A stretch of 13,171 nt of DNA, from positions 1-13,171 of the forward strand of contig JBJFEZ010000018.1 in NCBI GenBank assembly GCA_051891195.1, in the 5' to 3' direction. The notes beneath the pieces are model-generated. The model did not search any database and was not told where the DNA came from. It saw only the letters and a list, made by a program, of their open reading frames with translations. The position numbers and the translations under genes were made by a program. How positions within the stretch are numbered: position 1 is the stretch's first letter; each line of letters opens with the position of its first letter. The DNA is from CAG-273 sp051891195 (GTDB lineage Bacteria > Bacillota > Clostridia > TANB77 > CAG-508). Shown here piece after piece: positions 1 to 7,653 of the stretch.

Positions 1-341
1 TAAATCAGGGGGAGGTTGAAAAGGCTATGGAAAAAAATAAAGAAATAAAAAAAGCGGCAGAAGAATATGAGATATTAACAGGGGACGAATACGAAAGAAG
101 GCTAGCATATTTAAGAGATAAAGCAATACGAGATGAAAAAAGTGCAATAGAAAGTGCAAAAGACATTGGAAGGCAAGAAGGCAGAAAGGAAGGTATAAAA
201 GAGGGAGAAACTAAAGGCAAAGTAGCTGAAAAGATTGAAATAGCTAAAAAGTTATTAAAGTTAGACTATAAAATAGGAGATATACAAAGCATAACAGAGT
301 TATCAAAAGAAGAAATAGAAAAATTAAAAAACAAAATATAA
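1..341 (+). CDS. C-terminal end of an Rpn/PD-(D/E)XK-type nuclease-transposase-like protein (5' end outside window)
   Basis: The frame is open from base 3 and reads about 112 residues to a TAA stop at 339-341. An ATG at 27 is only an internal Met, because the frame continues upstream with no stop and no ribosome site precedes it. The product is very charged and helical: a Lys/Glu-rich stretch, an 'ERRLAYLRDKAIRDEKSA' segment, Gly-Glu-Gly/Arg-Lys-Glu-Gly turns around residues 60-75 (GRQEGRKEGIKEGETKG), then 'ELSKEEIEKLK' near the end. This is how the C-terminal tails of Rpn family (PD-(D/E)XK nuclease, formerly 'transposase_31'-like) proteins usually look: an EG-rich linker and a small helical domain. 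The nuclease core would lie upstream and is not visible, so the family call rests on the tail alone. In some members the C-terminal part is also made as a separate short protein, which I cannot test here. Other coiled-coil proteins remain possible. Confidence 0.55.
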   Translation, partial: NQGEVEKAMEKNKEIKKAAEEYEILTGDEYERRLAYLRDKAIRDEKSAIESAKDIGRQEGRKEGIKEGETKGKVAEKIEIAKKLLKLDYKIGDIQSITELSKEEIEKLKNKI

Positions 342-415
342 TAATGCAATATATTATTATAAAATAAGGATTAGAATATTTTTAAAAATAAAAAATTTAA
401 ATATATAAACTGCAA

Positions 416-440
416 GGGAGATTGTGAATCTCCCGTTTTC
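416..440 (+). terminator. Intrinsic terminator after the Rpn-like gene
   Basis: GGGAGATT (416-423), loop GTG and AATCTCCC (427-434) form a perfect 8-bp stem, followed by GTTTTC. It stands 75 bp after the TAA stop and just before the gdpP promoter, so it separates the two transcription units. Confidence 0.8.
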
Positions 441-455
441 TTGTGCTTATTATAA

Positions 456-484
456 TTGACAAAATCGCATAAAAATAGTACAAT
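456..484 (+). promoter_or_regulatory. Sigma-A-type promoter for gdpP
   Basis: TTGACA (456-461), a 17-nt spacer and TACAAT (479-484). This is a consensus -35 and a one-mismatch -10 at ideal spacing. A start near 491 would give a leader of only about 20 nt before the ATG at 512. It is the best promoter in the first half of the window and probably drives gdpP, and rplI-dnaB by read-through. Confidence 0.8.
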
Positions 485-511
485 AGTATACGTAAAAAAA
501 GGAGTTATTTT

Positions 512-2512
512 ATGCAAAACAATAATAGTAAAAAAATATTTGAAGGGTTAATTTCAAGAACCAAAATATATTTAATATTAATTGCAATTTTATTAATTGT
601 AATATGTGTATTAAACATACATTATTTTATGCCTTCTGTAATTTTATATATATTAATATTATTCTACACATATTGGAGTAATAAAAAAAGAAGAGCAGAA
701 TTATCAGACCATTTACAAGACCTAAATTTACACATAGATAAAGCCGCAAAAGATACAATGATTAATTCACCATTCCCATTAATTATTATAGAAACTAATG
801 GAAATATAGTGTGGAAAAGTACAAAATTTGTAAAAGAATTTTCAAACACAGATATTAGTGGTGTTTTAAATGATTTAGTAAAACAAATTAAATTAGAAAT
901 AGAAAACAATGAACAAGACCCAGAAAAAAGTATTCATAAAGATTTAGAAATTGGCAATAAAATTTATGAAATACAGGGAAAATATACTAAAACAAAAGAA
1001 GACTATATGCTTACTTTATATTTTTTAGACGAAACAAAAAATGTTGAATTAGCAAAATTATATAATGATTCTCAAATATGTGTTGGATTAATTATGATAG
1101 ACAACTTTGAAGAAATAAATCAAAGAATTACTAATGAAGAAAAACCTAACTTAACAGCACAAATTGATAAAGCAATTTATGACTGGGCAGCAACATTTAA
1201 AGGATTGGTAATAAAATCTGAAAGAGATATATTTGTATGTATATTTGAAAAGAAATATTTACAAGAATTAGAAGAAAAGAAATTTAATATATTAGACACA
1301 ATTAAAGAATTAGAATTAACTGATAAAATGCAAATAACATTAAGTATTTCTGTATCAACAGAAGGAGATTCAAACTACGAAAAATATAAATCATCACAAG
1401 CAGGACTAGATATTGCATTAGGCAGAGGTGGAGACCAAGCTGTAGTAAGAGAAAACGGAAAATACCAATTTTTTGGTGGTAGAACACAGGAACTAGAAAA
1501 AAGAACAAAGGTAAAATCTAGAATAGTATCACACGCGCTAGAAGAGCTAATGCAAGAATCTAAAAATGTTATGATTATGGGACATACTAATGGAGACATT
1601 GATTCTATGGGTGCAAGTATGGGGCTATATCGCTTAGCTAAAAGCTTAGGTATAGAAACATACATAGTAAACAATTCTACAGGGCTTAGCTTAGAAAATT
1701 TTGTTGAAACAGCTAGACAAGAAAAAGAGTATCAAGAGGCTATTATAAATAAGGCCGAAGCTTTGTCAAAAATTACACCAGAAACATTATTAATTGTTGT
1801 GGATACACATAAAAGAAACTATGTTGAAGTTCCAGAACTACTAGAAGAAACTAGTAAAATAGTGGTAATAGACCACCATAGAAAAAGCCCAGACTTTATT
1901 GAAGAAGCAATTCTTACATTCCACGAAGTATATGCTTCATCAACTTGTGAGCTTGTAACAGAAATACTAGAGTATGCTAAAAAAGAAGTAGAATTAAACA
2001 ATATAGAAGCTGAAGCTTTATATGCAGGAATTATGATGGATACAAAGAACTTTACATTTAAAACAGGTGTTAGAACATTTGAAGCAGCAGCATATTTAAG
2101 AAAATGTGGCATTGATATTATAAAAGTAAAAAAATGGTTCCAAAGTGACTTAAAAACTTATAACAAAATTTCTAAAATAGTTGAAAATGCAGAAATTGTA
2201 AAAGATACTATTGGTATATCAACTTACTTAGCAGAAGATAAAGATGCTAATATAATCTGTGCAAAAGCAGCAGACGAGTTATTAACTATTAGTGATATTA
2301 CAGCATCATTTGTTATTGGAAAAATAGGAGAAAAAGTATGTATTAGTGGACGTTCTATAGGAGATATAAATGTACAAGTTATTTTAGAAAAACTTGGCGG
2401 CGGAGGGCATATTACTTTAGCTGGAGCGCAAGTAGAAGGAATGACTATAGAAGAAGTTAAGAAAATTCTTATAGAAAAAATTGAGGAGTATTTTTCTGAA
2501 ATTTCTGCATAG
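512..2512 (+). CDS. gdpP: GdpP-type cyclic-di-AMP phosphodiesterase (DHH/DHHA1, membrane-anchored)
   Basis: This 666-residue protein has the full GdpP layout. Two membrane segments span about residues 19-55, followed by a PAS-like region (about 80-175) and a degenerate GGDEF domain (about 185-315) whose signature site reads SERDIF (236-241), so it should not make c-di-GMP. The catalytic DHH/DHHA1 module fills the second half. Metal ligands are visible as GHTNGDIDS (357-365, with His358, Asp362, Asp364), VVDTHKRN (Asp431) and the DHH triad at 454-456. The GGGGH substrate motif is at 629-633. In the family this enzyme hydrolyses c-di-AMP to pApA at the inner face of the membrane and so affects osmolyte uptake and wall stress. 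AAGGAG (499-504), 7 nt before ATG, sets the start. The stop is TAG. The order gdpP-rplI-dnaB is conserved in Firmicutes (B. subtilis yybT-rplI-dnaC), which supports the call. Nothing appears truncated. Confidence 0.95.
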   Translation: MQNNNSKKIFEGLISRTKIYLILIAILLIVICVLNIHYFMPSVILYILILFYTYWSNKKRRAELSDHLQDLNLHIDKAAKDTMINSPFPLIIIETNGNIVWKSTKFVKEFSNTDISGVLNDLVKQIKLEIENNEQDPEKSIHKDLEIGNKIYEIQGKYTKTKEDYMLTLYFLDETKNVELAKLYNDSQICVGLIMIDNFEEINQRITNEEKPNLTAQIDKAIYDWAATFKGLVIKSERDIFVCIFEKKYLQELEEKKFNILDTIKELELTDKMQITLSISVSTEGDSNYEKYKSSQAGLDIALGRGGDQAVVRENGKYQFFGGRTQELEKRTKVKSRIVSHALEELMQESKNVMIMGHTNGDIDSMGASMGLYRLAKSLGIETYIVNNSTGLSLENFVETARQEKEYQEAIINKAEALSKITPETLLIVVDTHKRNYVEVPELLEETSKIVVIDHHRKSPDFIEEAILTFHEVYASSTCELVTEILEYAKKEVELNNIEAEALYAGIMMDTKNFTFKTGVRTFEAAAYLRKCGIDIIKVKKWFQSDLKTYNKISKIVENAEIVKDTIGISTYLAEDKDANIICAKAADELLTISDITASFVIGKIGEKVCISGRSIGDINVQVILEKLGGGGHITLAGAQVEGMTIEEVKKILIEKIEEYFSEISA

Positions 2513-2535
2513 TTCTTAAAATAAGCACCAATTCT

Positions 2536-2685
2536 ACATTAGTAATATAGTACTTTTTTATCGCTCCAACCCCCAACTGCGTAAGAATCTGTATGTGAAA
2601 TTTCAACAATGAAATTTCTACAACAGCTCCTAACTTGTCGGTCCCCACGAAACCATGCTCTAAAAAAGTACTATATTACTAATGT
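2536..2685. repeat. 150-bp element with perfect 25-bp terminal inverted repeats (MITE-like or structured RNA element)
   Basis: The left arm (2536-2560, beginning ACATTAGTAATATAGTAC) is the exact reverse complement of the right arm (2661-2685). Between them is a 100-nt core, visibly richer in G+C than its surroundings and with runs of C (CCAACCCCC, GGTCCCC). The core also holds an 8-bp hairpin, GAAATTTC (2597-2604) and GAAATTTC (2611-2618), around a 6-nt loop. No useful open frame lies inside. A TTC occurs one base outside the left arm (2532-2534) and directly after the right arm (2686-2688), which could be a short target duplication but may be chance. The element sits in the gdpP-rplI gap, which is otherwise short in related genomes. 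The shape suits a non-autonomous transposon (MITE) or a conserved structured RNA. One copy cannot decide between them. Confidence 0.65.
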
Positions 2686-2745
2686 TTCAAGAACCAGCAA
2701 TTTTAATAATATTATAATTATAAAATTTAAAAAAGGAGAAAAATT

Positions 2746-3192
2746 ATGAAAGTAATTTTATTACAAGATATAAAGGGTGTAGGAAAAAAAGACGAAGTAA
2801 TAAATGCAAGTGACGGATATGCAAGAAATTTTTTACTTCCTAAAAAAATGGCTTTAGAAGCTAATAGTGAAAATATGAGTAAATTAAAAGCTAAACAAGA
2901 CTCTAATCAATATAAAAAATTAGTTGAAAAGGAAGAAGCAAAAAAAATAGCTGAAAAGCTAAAAGAAATTACTTTAAAAATAAAAGTAAAAGCAGGAGAA
3001 AATCAAAAAATATTTGGTTCTATTACTTCAAAAGAAATTTCTGATAACTTGAAGGAACAATATAAAATAGAAATAGACAAAAAGAAAATAGATTTAAAAG
3101 AACCATTAAAAACTCTAGGATGTTTTTCTGTTTTAATTAAATTGTATGAGGGTGTTACAGGAAGCTTAAAAGTACAAATAATTCAACAGTAA
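2746..3192 (+). CDS. rplI: Ribosomal protein L9 (bL9)
   Basis: 148 residues, the normal bL9 length. The N-terminal domain begins MKVILLQDIKGVGKKDEVI and continues with the signature 'DGYARNFLLPKKMALEA' (about residues 23-39), which binds 23S rRNA near the L1 stalk. It is followed by the long Lys-rich connecting helix (about 40-80) and the C-terminal domain with 'KIFGSITSKEIS' (about 88-99). The protein is a 50S subunit component that helps hold the reading frame. The start is set by AAGGAG (2733-2738), 7 nt before the ATG. Its place between gdpP and dnaB is the conserved Firmicutes order. The 150-bp inverted-repeat element lies upstream. I see a TATAAT at 2713-2718 but no matching -35, so expression may depend on read-through from gdpP. 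Confidence 0.97.
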   Translation: MKVILLQDIKGVGKKDEVINASDGYARNFLLPKKMALEANSENMSKLKAKQDSNQYKKLVEKEEAKKIAEKLKEITLKIKVKAGENQKIFGSITSKEISDNLKEQYKIEIDKKKIDLKEPLKTLGCFSVLIKLYEGVTGSLKVQIIQQ

Positions 3193-3226
3193 AAATAGTA
3201 AAAATAAAACTAATGGAGGCGAAATA

Positions 3227-4558
3227 ATGGAACTAGGAAAAATTCCACCACACGATATAGAAGCAGAACAAGCTGTTATAGGTAGTATGTTAATAGATAA
3301 AGATGCAATTATGTCTGCGGTTGAAGTATTAAAGCCAGAGGATTTTTACAGAGAAGATAATAAAATAATTTATGAAGCAATTTTAAGTTTATATAATCGT
3401 GCAGAACCAGTAGATATTATTACATTAAAAACAGAATTACAATCTATGAAGCAATTAGAAGCAGTTGGTGGACTAGAATATATAGCACAACTTCCTGATA
3501 GAGTTCCAACAACAGCAAATGTAGAGCAATACATAAAAATAATAGAAGAAAAATCAGCTTTAAGAGCCTTAATAAAAACAGCAAATGATTTAATTAGTCT
3601 AGGATATGACCAAACACAAGATGTTGAAGACATACTAGATACAGCAGAAAGAAGAATATTTGATGTTATACAAGATAGAAACCAAAAAGGTTATGCTTCT
3701 ATAAAAGATATTTTGGTAGACACTTTTACACAGTTAGAACAATTATACAATCAAAAACAACATATAACAGGTGTACCAACAGGTTTTGCGGATTTAGATT
3801 ATATAACAGCTGGTCTTCATAAATCAGATTTAGTTATTGTTGCGGCAAGACCTGCTATGGGTAAGTCTGCATTTGCATTAAACTTGGCTACAAATGCTGC
3901 TGTAAGAGCAAATACTCCTGTTGCAATATTTAGTTTAGAAATGTCAAAAGAGCAAATGACAAACCGTATTTTGTGTAGTGAGGCAATGGTTGATAGTAAT
4001 AAGGTTAGAACAGGAAAAATAGAAGATGACGATTGGCAAAAGTTAGCTGAGGCATCAGGAAATTTATCGCAAGCACAAATTTATATTGATGATACACCAG
4101 GTATTTCTGTAATGGAGATTAGAGCAAAGGCTAGAAAATTAAAACTAGAAAAAAATATAGGAATGATAGTTATTGACTATATTCAATTAGTACAAGGAAG
4201 TAGCCGTAAAAGTGGAAGTCGTGAGCAAGAAATTTCTGAAATAAGTCGTTCTTTAAAAATTTTGGCAAAAGAGATAAATGTACCTGTTATAGCATTGTCA
4301 CAACTTTCTAGGTCTGTTGAACAAAGACCTGATCATAGACCTATGCTTTCAGATTTACGTGAGTCTGGTGCTATTGAGCAAGATGCTGACATTGTTATGT
4401 TTTTGTATCGTGATGATTATTATAATCCTGATACTGATAGAAAAAATATTGCTGAGGTTATTTTAGCTAAACACAGAGCCGGTTCTACAGGAACAGTTGA
4501 ACTTTTATGGCTTGGAAATTATACTAAGTTTGCTAATTTAGATAAGTACAGAGATTAG
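3227..4558 (+). CDS. dnaB: Replicative DNA helicase DnaB
   Basis: 443 residues, full length for DnaB (DnaC in B. subtilis naming). The N-terminal primase-interacting helical domain begins with 'PPHDIEAEQAVIGSML' (8-23) and runs to about 100. A linker leads to the RecA-like motor from about 180. Walker A is ARPAMGKS (207-214, Lys213), the catalytic-Glu motif is FSLEMS (235-240), Walker B is IVIDYIQL (314-321, Asp317), the sensor/H4 region is 'SQLSRSVEQRPDHRP' (358-372), and the arginine-finger region is KHRAGSTGT (415-423). All key residues are present and there is no intein or insertion. It unwinds DNA 5'-3' as a hexamer at the fork. GGAGG (3215-3219), 7 nt before the ATG, sets the start. It begins 34 bp after rplI, so the two are co-transcribed. 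The stop is TAG. Confidence 0.97.
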   Translation: MELGKIPPHDIEAEQAVIGSMLIDKDAIMSAVEVLKPEDFYREDNKIIYEAILSLYNRAEPVDIITLKTELQSMKQLEAVGGLEYIAQLPDRVPTTANVEQYIKIIEEKSALRALIKTANDLISLGYDQTQDVEDILDTAERRIFDVIQDRNQKGYASIKDILVDTFTQLEQLYNQKQHITGVPTGFADLDYITAGLHKSDLVIVAARPAMGKSAFALNLATNAAVRANTPVAIFSLEMSKEQMTNRILCSEAMVDSNKVRTGKIEDDDWQKLAEASGNLSQAQIYIDDTPGISVMEIRAKARKLKLEKNIGMIVIDYIQLVQGSSRKSGSREQEISEISRSLKILAKEINVPVIALSQLSRSVEQRPDHRPMLSDLRESGAIEQDADIVMFLYRDDYYNPDTDRKNIAEVILAKHRAGSTGTVELLWLGNYTKFANLDKYRD

Positions 4559-4572
4559 AAACTAGGTTCAGC

Positions 4573-4602
4573 TTGGCATAGCTTTTAACAAAGACATATA
4601 CT
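4573..4602 (+). promoter_or_regulatory. Probable promoter for tilS
   Basis: TTGGCA (4573-4578), 18-nt spacer, TATACT (4597-4602); each box has five of six consensus bases. It lies in the 109-bp gap after dnaB, which has no clear terminator, so tilS may also be reached by read-through. Confidence 0.5.
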
Positions 4603-4667
4603 CACATAAAATAGCAATATACACCTAAATGCAAAAGAGAGAGCAAACCAAATAAAGGAAAGGTAAT

Positions 4668-5660
4668 ATGTTAGAACAAAAAGTTTTAGATACAATTAGT
4701 AAATATAATTTAATAAAAAAAGGAGATAAAATAGTAATAGGAGTTTCTGGCGGACCTGATTCAATGTGTTTGCTAGATTCTTTATATTATTTAAAAAATA
4801 ATTTGCAAATAGAAATAATTGTAGCGCATATTAATCATATGATTAGAAAAGAAGCGGACGAAGAAACTGAATATGTACAAAATTATTGTAATGAAAAAAA
4901 TATTAAATGCTACGTAAAAAAAGTAGATGTTACTAATTTAGCAAAAGAAAAAAAACTAGGGACAGAGGAAATGGGAAGAAAAATTCGCTATGAATTTTTT
5001 CAAGAAATATATCAAAAAGAAAATGCAAACAAAATTGCAACAGCGCATAACCTAAATGATAATGCGGAAACAGTATTACTAAATATTTTAAGAGGAAGCG
5101 GAATTTCAGGACTTAAAGGGATTGAAGCAAAAAGGTGTGAATTTATTAGACCATTAATAGAATGTACTAGAGGAGAAATAGAAGAGTATTGCGAAAAGCA
5201 AAAGTTAAACCCTAAAATTGATAAAACAAATTTTGAAAATATATATAATAGAAATAAAATAAGAAATTCTTTAATTCCATACTTACAAAAAGAATTTAAT
5301 CCAAATATATTAGAAACTTTAAATAGATTATCTGATATAGCAAAAGAAGAAGAAGAATATTTTGAACAAGTTATTAGTAAAAAGTATGAAGAATTAAAAA
5401 TTGGGGAAAATGAAAAAGAGATTATATTAGATTTAAATAAATTTAATAAATTACAAAAAGTTATAAAATCAAGACTTATTTTATATACTATTAATAAAGT
5501 AAATGGAACTATACAAGGAATTGGAAAAATACATATAGAAGATATTATTAAACTTTGCCAAAATAATATTGGCAATAAATACATAATGCCAAATAAAAAT
5601 ATAAAAGTTTTTGTAAAAAAAGGAAAAATTTTTTTTATGGGTAATATTAATCTTCCGTAA
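4668..5660 (+). CDS. tilS: tRNA(Ile)-lysidine synthase TilS, short form
   Basis: This enzyme changes C34 of the CAU anticodon of a minor tRNA-Ile to lysidine, using ATP and lysine, so that the tRNA reads AUA. That matters in this AT-rich genome, where ATA is a frequent codon. Visible motifs are the PP-loop VIGVSGGPDS (23-32), AHINH (53-57), 'ATAHNLNDNAET' (about 124-135), GSGISGLKGI (about 143-152), 'RPLIECTRGEIEEY' and the 'YNRNKIRNSLIPYL' motif (about 193-206). The protein is 330 residues, against roughly 430-470 in E. coli and B. subtilis. It ends just after the 'IMPNKNIKVFVKKGKIFF' strand, so the C-terminal TilS_C domain is missing, as in the short Aquifex enzyme. No continuation is seen in other frames after the TAA. 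The ribosome site, AAGGAAAGG (4655-4663), is weaker than its neighbours' sites. Position upstream of ftsH is usual in Firmicutes. Confidence 0.93.
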   Translation: MLEQKVLDTISKYNLIKKGDKIVIGVSGGPDSMCLLDSLYYLKNNLQIEIIVAHINHMIRKEADEETEYVQNYCNEKNIKCYVKKVDVTNLAKEKKLGTEEMGRKIRYEFFQEIYQKENANKIATAHNLNDNAETVLLNILRGSGISGLKGIEAKRCEFIRPLIECTRGEIEEYCEKQKLNPKIDKTNFENIYNRNKIRNSLIPYLQKEFNPNILETLNRLSDIAKEEEEYFEQVISKKYEELKIGENEKEIILDLNKFNKLQKVIKSRLILYTINKVNGTIQGIGKIHIEDIIKLCQNNIGNKYIMPNKNIKVFVKKGKIFFMGNINLP

Positions 5661-5711
5661 GAAAAGGGTTGATACAGGCTAATTTGCTAAGTGAAACTTT
5701 TGTGAAAACAC

Positions 5712-5740
5712 TTGAATTTAAAAATACAATATGTTATAGT
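5712..5740 (+). promoter_or_regulatory. Sigma-A-type promoter for ftsH
   Basis: TTGAAT (5712-5717), 17-nt spacer, TATAGT (5735-5740). It lies 41 bp before the TTG start. No CIRCE-like or other heat-shock operator is evident around it. Confidence 0.65.
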
Positions 5741-5780
5741 CTGTTATATTAAGACAAGTAAATTATAAGGAGGAGACATT

Positions 5781-7604
5781 TTGAAAAATAGTATAAAAAC
5801 ATTAGCTATGTGGCTAATTATTGGAGTTATTTTAGTAGTACTAATTAGTTCTATTATAGAAAATACAGACAATAAATTAGCATATTCTGAATTAATTGCA
5901 AAAATTGAAGCAGGAGAAGTAAAAGAAATTACATTATCATCAGATGGTGTTAAAGCAGAGGTAAAATTAAAAAATGAAAACTTCTCAAAAGAGGTAAATA
6001 TACCAAGTGTAGACAACTTAATGGAAAGCTTAAATGAAAGTATGCGAGCTGGAACCGTTAAAGTGTCTGAAAAATCAGAATCTATATGGATGTTAATTTT
6101 AAGTTTATTAACCCCATTTGGGTTACTTATTATATTCTTTATTTTTTGGTTTTTACTTATGGGTGGAGCACAAGGTGGAAGCAACGGTGGTGCAGGAAAA
6201 TCAATGTCATTTGGAAAAAGCCGTGCTAGAATGATTAACCCAGCAGATAAAAACAGAGTAACATTTGACGATGTTGCGGGCGTAGATGAAGAAAAAGAAG
6301 AATTAGAAGAAATAGTAGAATTCTTAAAAAATCCTAGAAAATTTACAGAAATGGGTGCAAGAATTCCAAAAGGTGTTCTATTAGTAGGACATCCTGGAAC
6401 AGGAAAAACTCTTTTAGCAAAAGCAGTAGCAGGAGAAGCAGGGGTACCATTCTTTTTTATAAGTGGTTCAGACTTTGTAGAAATGTTTGTTGGTGTTGGT
6501 GCGTCAAGAGTTAGAGATTTGTTTGAAGAGGCAAAGAAAAAAGCACCTTGTATTATATTTATAGATGAAATAGATGCAGTAGGACGTCAAAGAGGTGCTG
6601 GACTAGGTGGAGGACACGATGAAAGAGAACAAACATTAAACCAATTATTAGTTGAAATGGATGGATTTTCAGCAAATGAAGGAGTTATAGTGTTAGCAGC
6701 AACTAACAGACCAGACATTTTAGATAAAGCTTTATTAAGACCAGGAAGATTTGACAGACAAATAGTAGTATCAAACCCAGATGTAAAAGCAAGAGAACAA
6801 ATATTAGAAGTACACAGCAGAAAGAAAAAATTAGCAGATGATGTAGACTTAAAAACAATAGCAAAAAATACTTCAGGATTTTCTGGAGCAGACTTAGAAA
6901 ATGTTTTAAATGAAGCTGCACTTTTAGCTGCTAGAAGAAACTTAAGCCAAATAGGAATGACAGAAGTAGAAGACGCTATGGTAAAGGTAACAATGGGACC
7001 TGAAAAGAGAACAAGAGTAAGAAGTGAAAAAGAACAAAAATTAGTAGCTTTCCACGAAGCAGGACACGCAGTAGTAAGTAGATTTTTACCAACACAAGAT
7101 CCAGTACATCAAATTTCTATTATACCAAGAGGAATGGCTGGAGGATATACAATGTATCGTCCAACAGAGGACAAATCATTTATGTCAAGAACAGAAATGG
7201 TAGAAAATATAATATCACTTCTTGGTGGTAGGGTAGCAGAAAAATTGGTATTAGATGATATTTCAACAGGTGCAAGCAATGATATTGAAAGAGCAACACA
7301 AATTGCTAGAAATATGGTTACAAAATATGGTATGAGTGAAAAAATAGGAACTATTACTTTAGGTTCTAACCAAGAAGAAGTATTTTTAGGAAGAGATTTT
7401 GCTCAAGCAAAAGAATATTCAGAAGAAACAGCAGCATTGGTTGATGAAGAAGTAAAAAGTATTATAGATTTTGCGTATAAAAAAGCAGCAGAAATTTTAC
7501 AAGCAAACATGGATAAATTAACTAAAGTTGCTAATGTTCTTTTAGAAAAAGAAAAAATTGATGGTGAAGAGTTTGACGAAATATTTAATCAACAAAATCA
7601 ATAA
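5781..7604 (+). CDS. ftsH: ATP-dependent zinc metalloprotease FtsH
   Basis: This membrane-bound AAA+ protease degrades damaged and regulatory membrane proteins. Its 607 residues match the family. Membrane segment 1 is about 9-26, an extracytoplasmic domain spans about 27-100, and membrane segment 2 is about 103-126, followed by a Gly-rich linker. The AAA module has Walker A GHPGTGKT (203-210), pore motif MFVGVG (235-240), Walker B IIFIDEID (258-265) and the second region of homology 'ATNRPDILDKALLRPGRFDR' (307-326). The peptidase has HEAGH (425-429), with Asp501 in 'STGASND' as the likely third zinc ligand. Walker A has His where most FtsH have Pro (GPPGTGKT); the invariant Gly, Lys and Thr are kept. 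The start is TTG, chosen because AGGAGG (5768-5773) lies 7 nt before it and the next Met (residue 10) would cut into the first membrane segment. It has its own promoter, and hpt, often found between tilS and ftsH, is absent. Confidence 0.97.
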   Translation: MKNSIKTLAMWLIIGVILVVLISSIIENTDNKLAYSELIAKIEAGEVKEITLSSDGVKAEVKLKNENFSKEVNIPSVDNLMESLNESMRAGTVKVSEKSESIWMLILSLLTPFGLLIIFFIFWFLLMGGAQGGSNGGAGKSMSFGKSRARMINPADKNRVTFDDVAGVDEEKEELEEIVEFLKNPRKFTEMGARIPKGVLLVGHPGTGKTLLAKAVAGEAGVPFFFISGSDFVEMFVGVGASRVRDLFEEAKKKAPCIIFIDEIDAVGRQRGAGLGGGHDEREQTLNQLLVEMDGFSANEGVIVLAATNRPDILDKALLRPGRFDRQIVVSNPDVKAREQILEVHSRKKKLADDVDLKTIAKNTSGFSGADLENVLNEAALLAARRNLSQIGMTEVEDAMVKVTMGPEKRTRVRSEKEQKLVAFHEAGHAVVSRFLPTQDPVHQISIIPRGMAGGYTMYRPTEDKSFMSRTEMVENIISLLGGRVAEKLVLDDISTGASNDIERATQIARNMVTKYGMSEKIGTITLGSNQEEVFLGRDFAQAKEYSEETAALVDEEVKSIIDFAYKKAAEILQANMDKLTKVANVLLEKEKIDGEEFDEIFNQQNQ

Positions 7605-7610
7605 TATATT

Positions 7611-7645
7611 AAAAAATACTGAGATTTATTATCTCAGTATTTTTT
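7611..7645. terminator. Bidirectional terminator between ftsH and the PBP gene
   Basis: A perfect 15-bp stem (7611-7625 with 7631-7645; core TACTGAGAT/ATCTCAGTA) encloses the 5-nt loop TTATT. The arm ends are A6 on the left and T6 on the right, so a U-run follows the GC-containing core on either strand. It lies in the 49-bp gap between convergent genes and should stop both transcripts. Confidence 0.9.
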
Positions 7646-7653
7646 TAACAAAC

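Noticed and set aside
5..220. Minus-strand frame at the window start
   Set aside because: It is the complement of the Lys/Glu-rich + strand frame and gives only Ser/Phe/Leu-rich sequence without start signals.
2536..2685. Inverted repeat read as an intrinsic terminator of gdpP
   Set aside because: The loop is 100 nt and no U-run follows the stem on either strand.
5012..5584. Long minus-strand open frame (190 codons) inside tilS
   Set aside because: It lies fully opposite tilS and its product is Leu/Ile/Ser/Phe-rich, as expected from the complement of AT-rich coding DNA. It has no ribosome site and no recognisable motif.
5689..5713. AAGTG/CACTT hairpin after tilS as a terminator
   Set aside because: The 5-bp stem encloses a 15-nt loop, has no U-run and overlaps the -35 box of the ftsH promoter.
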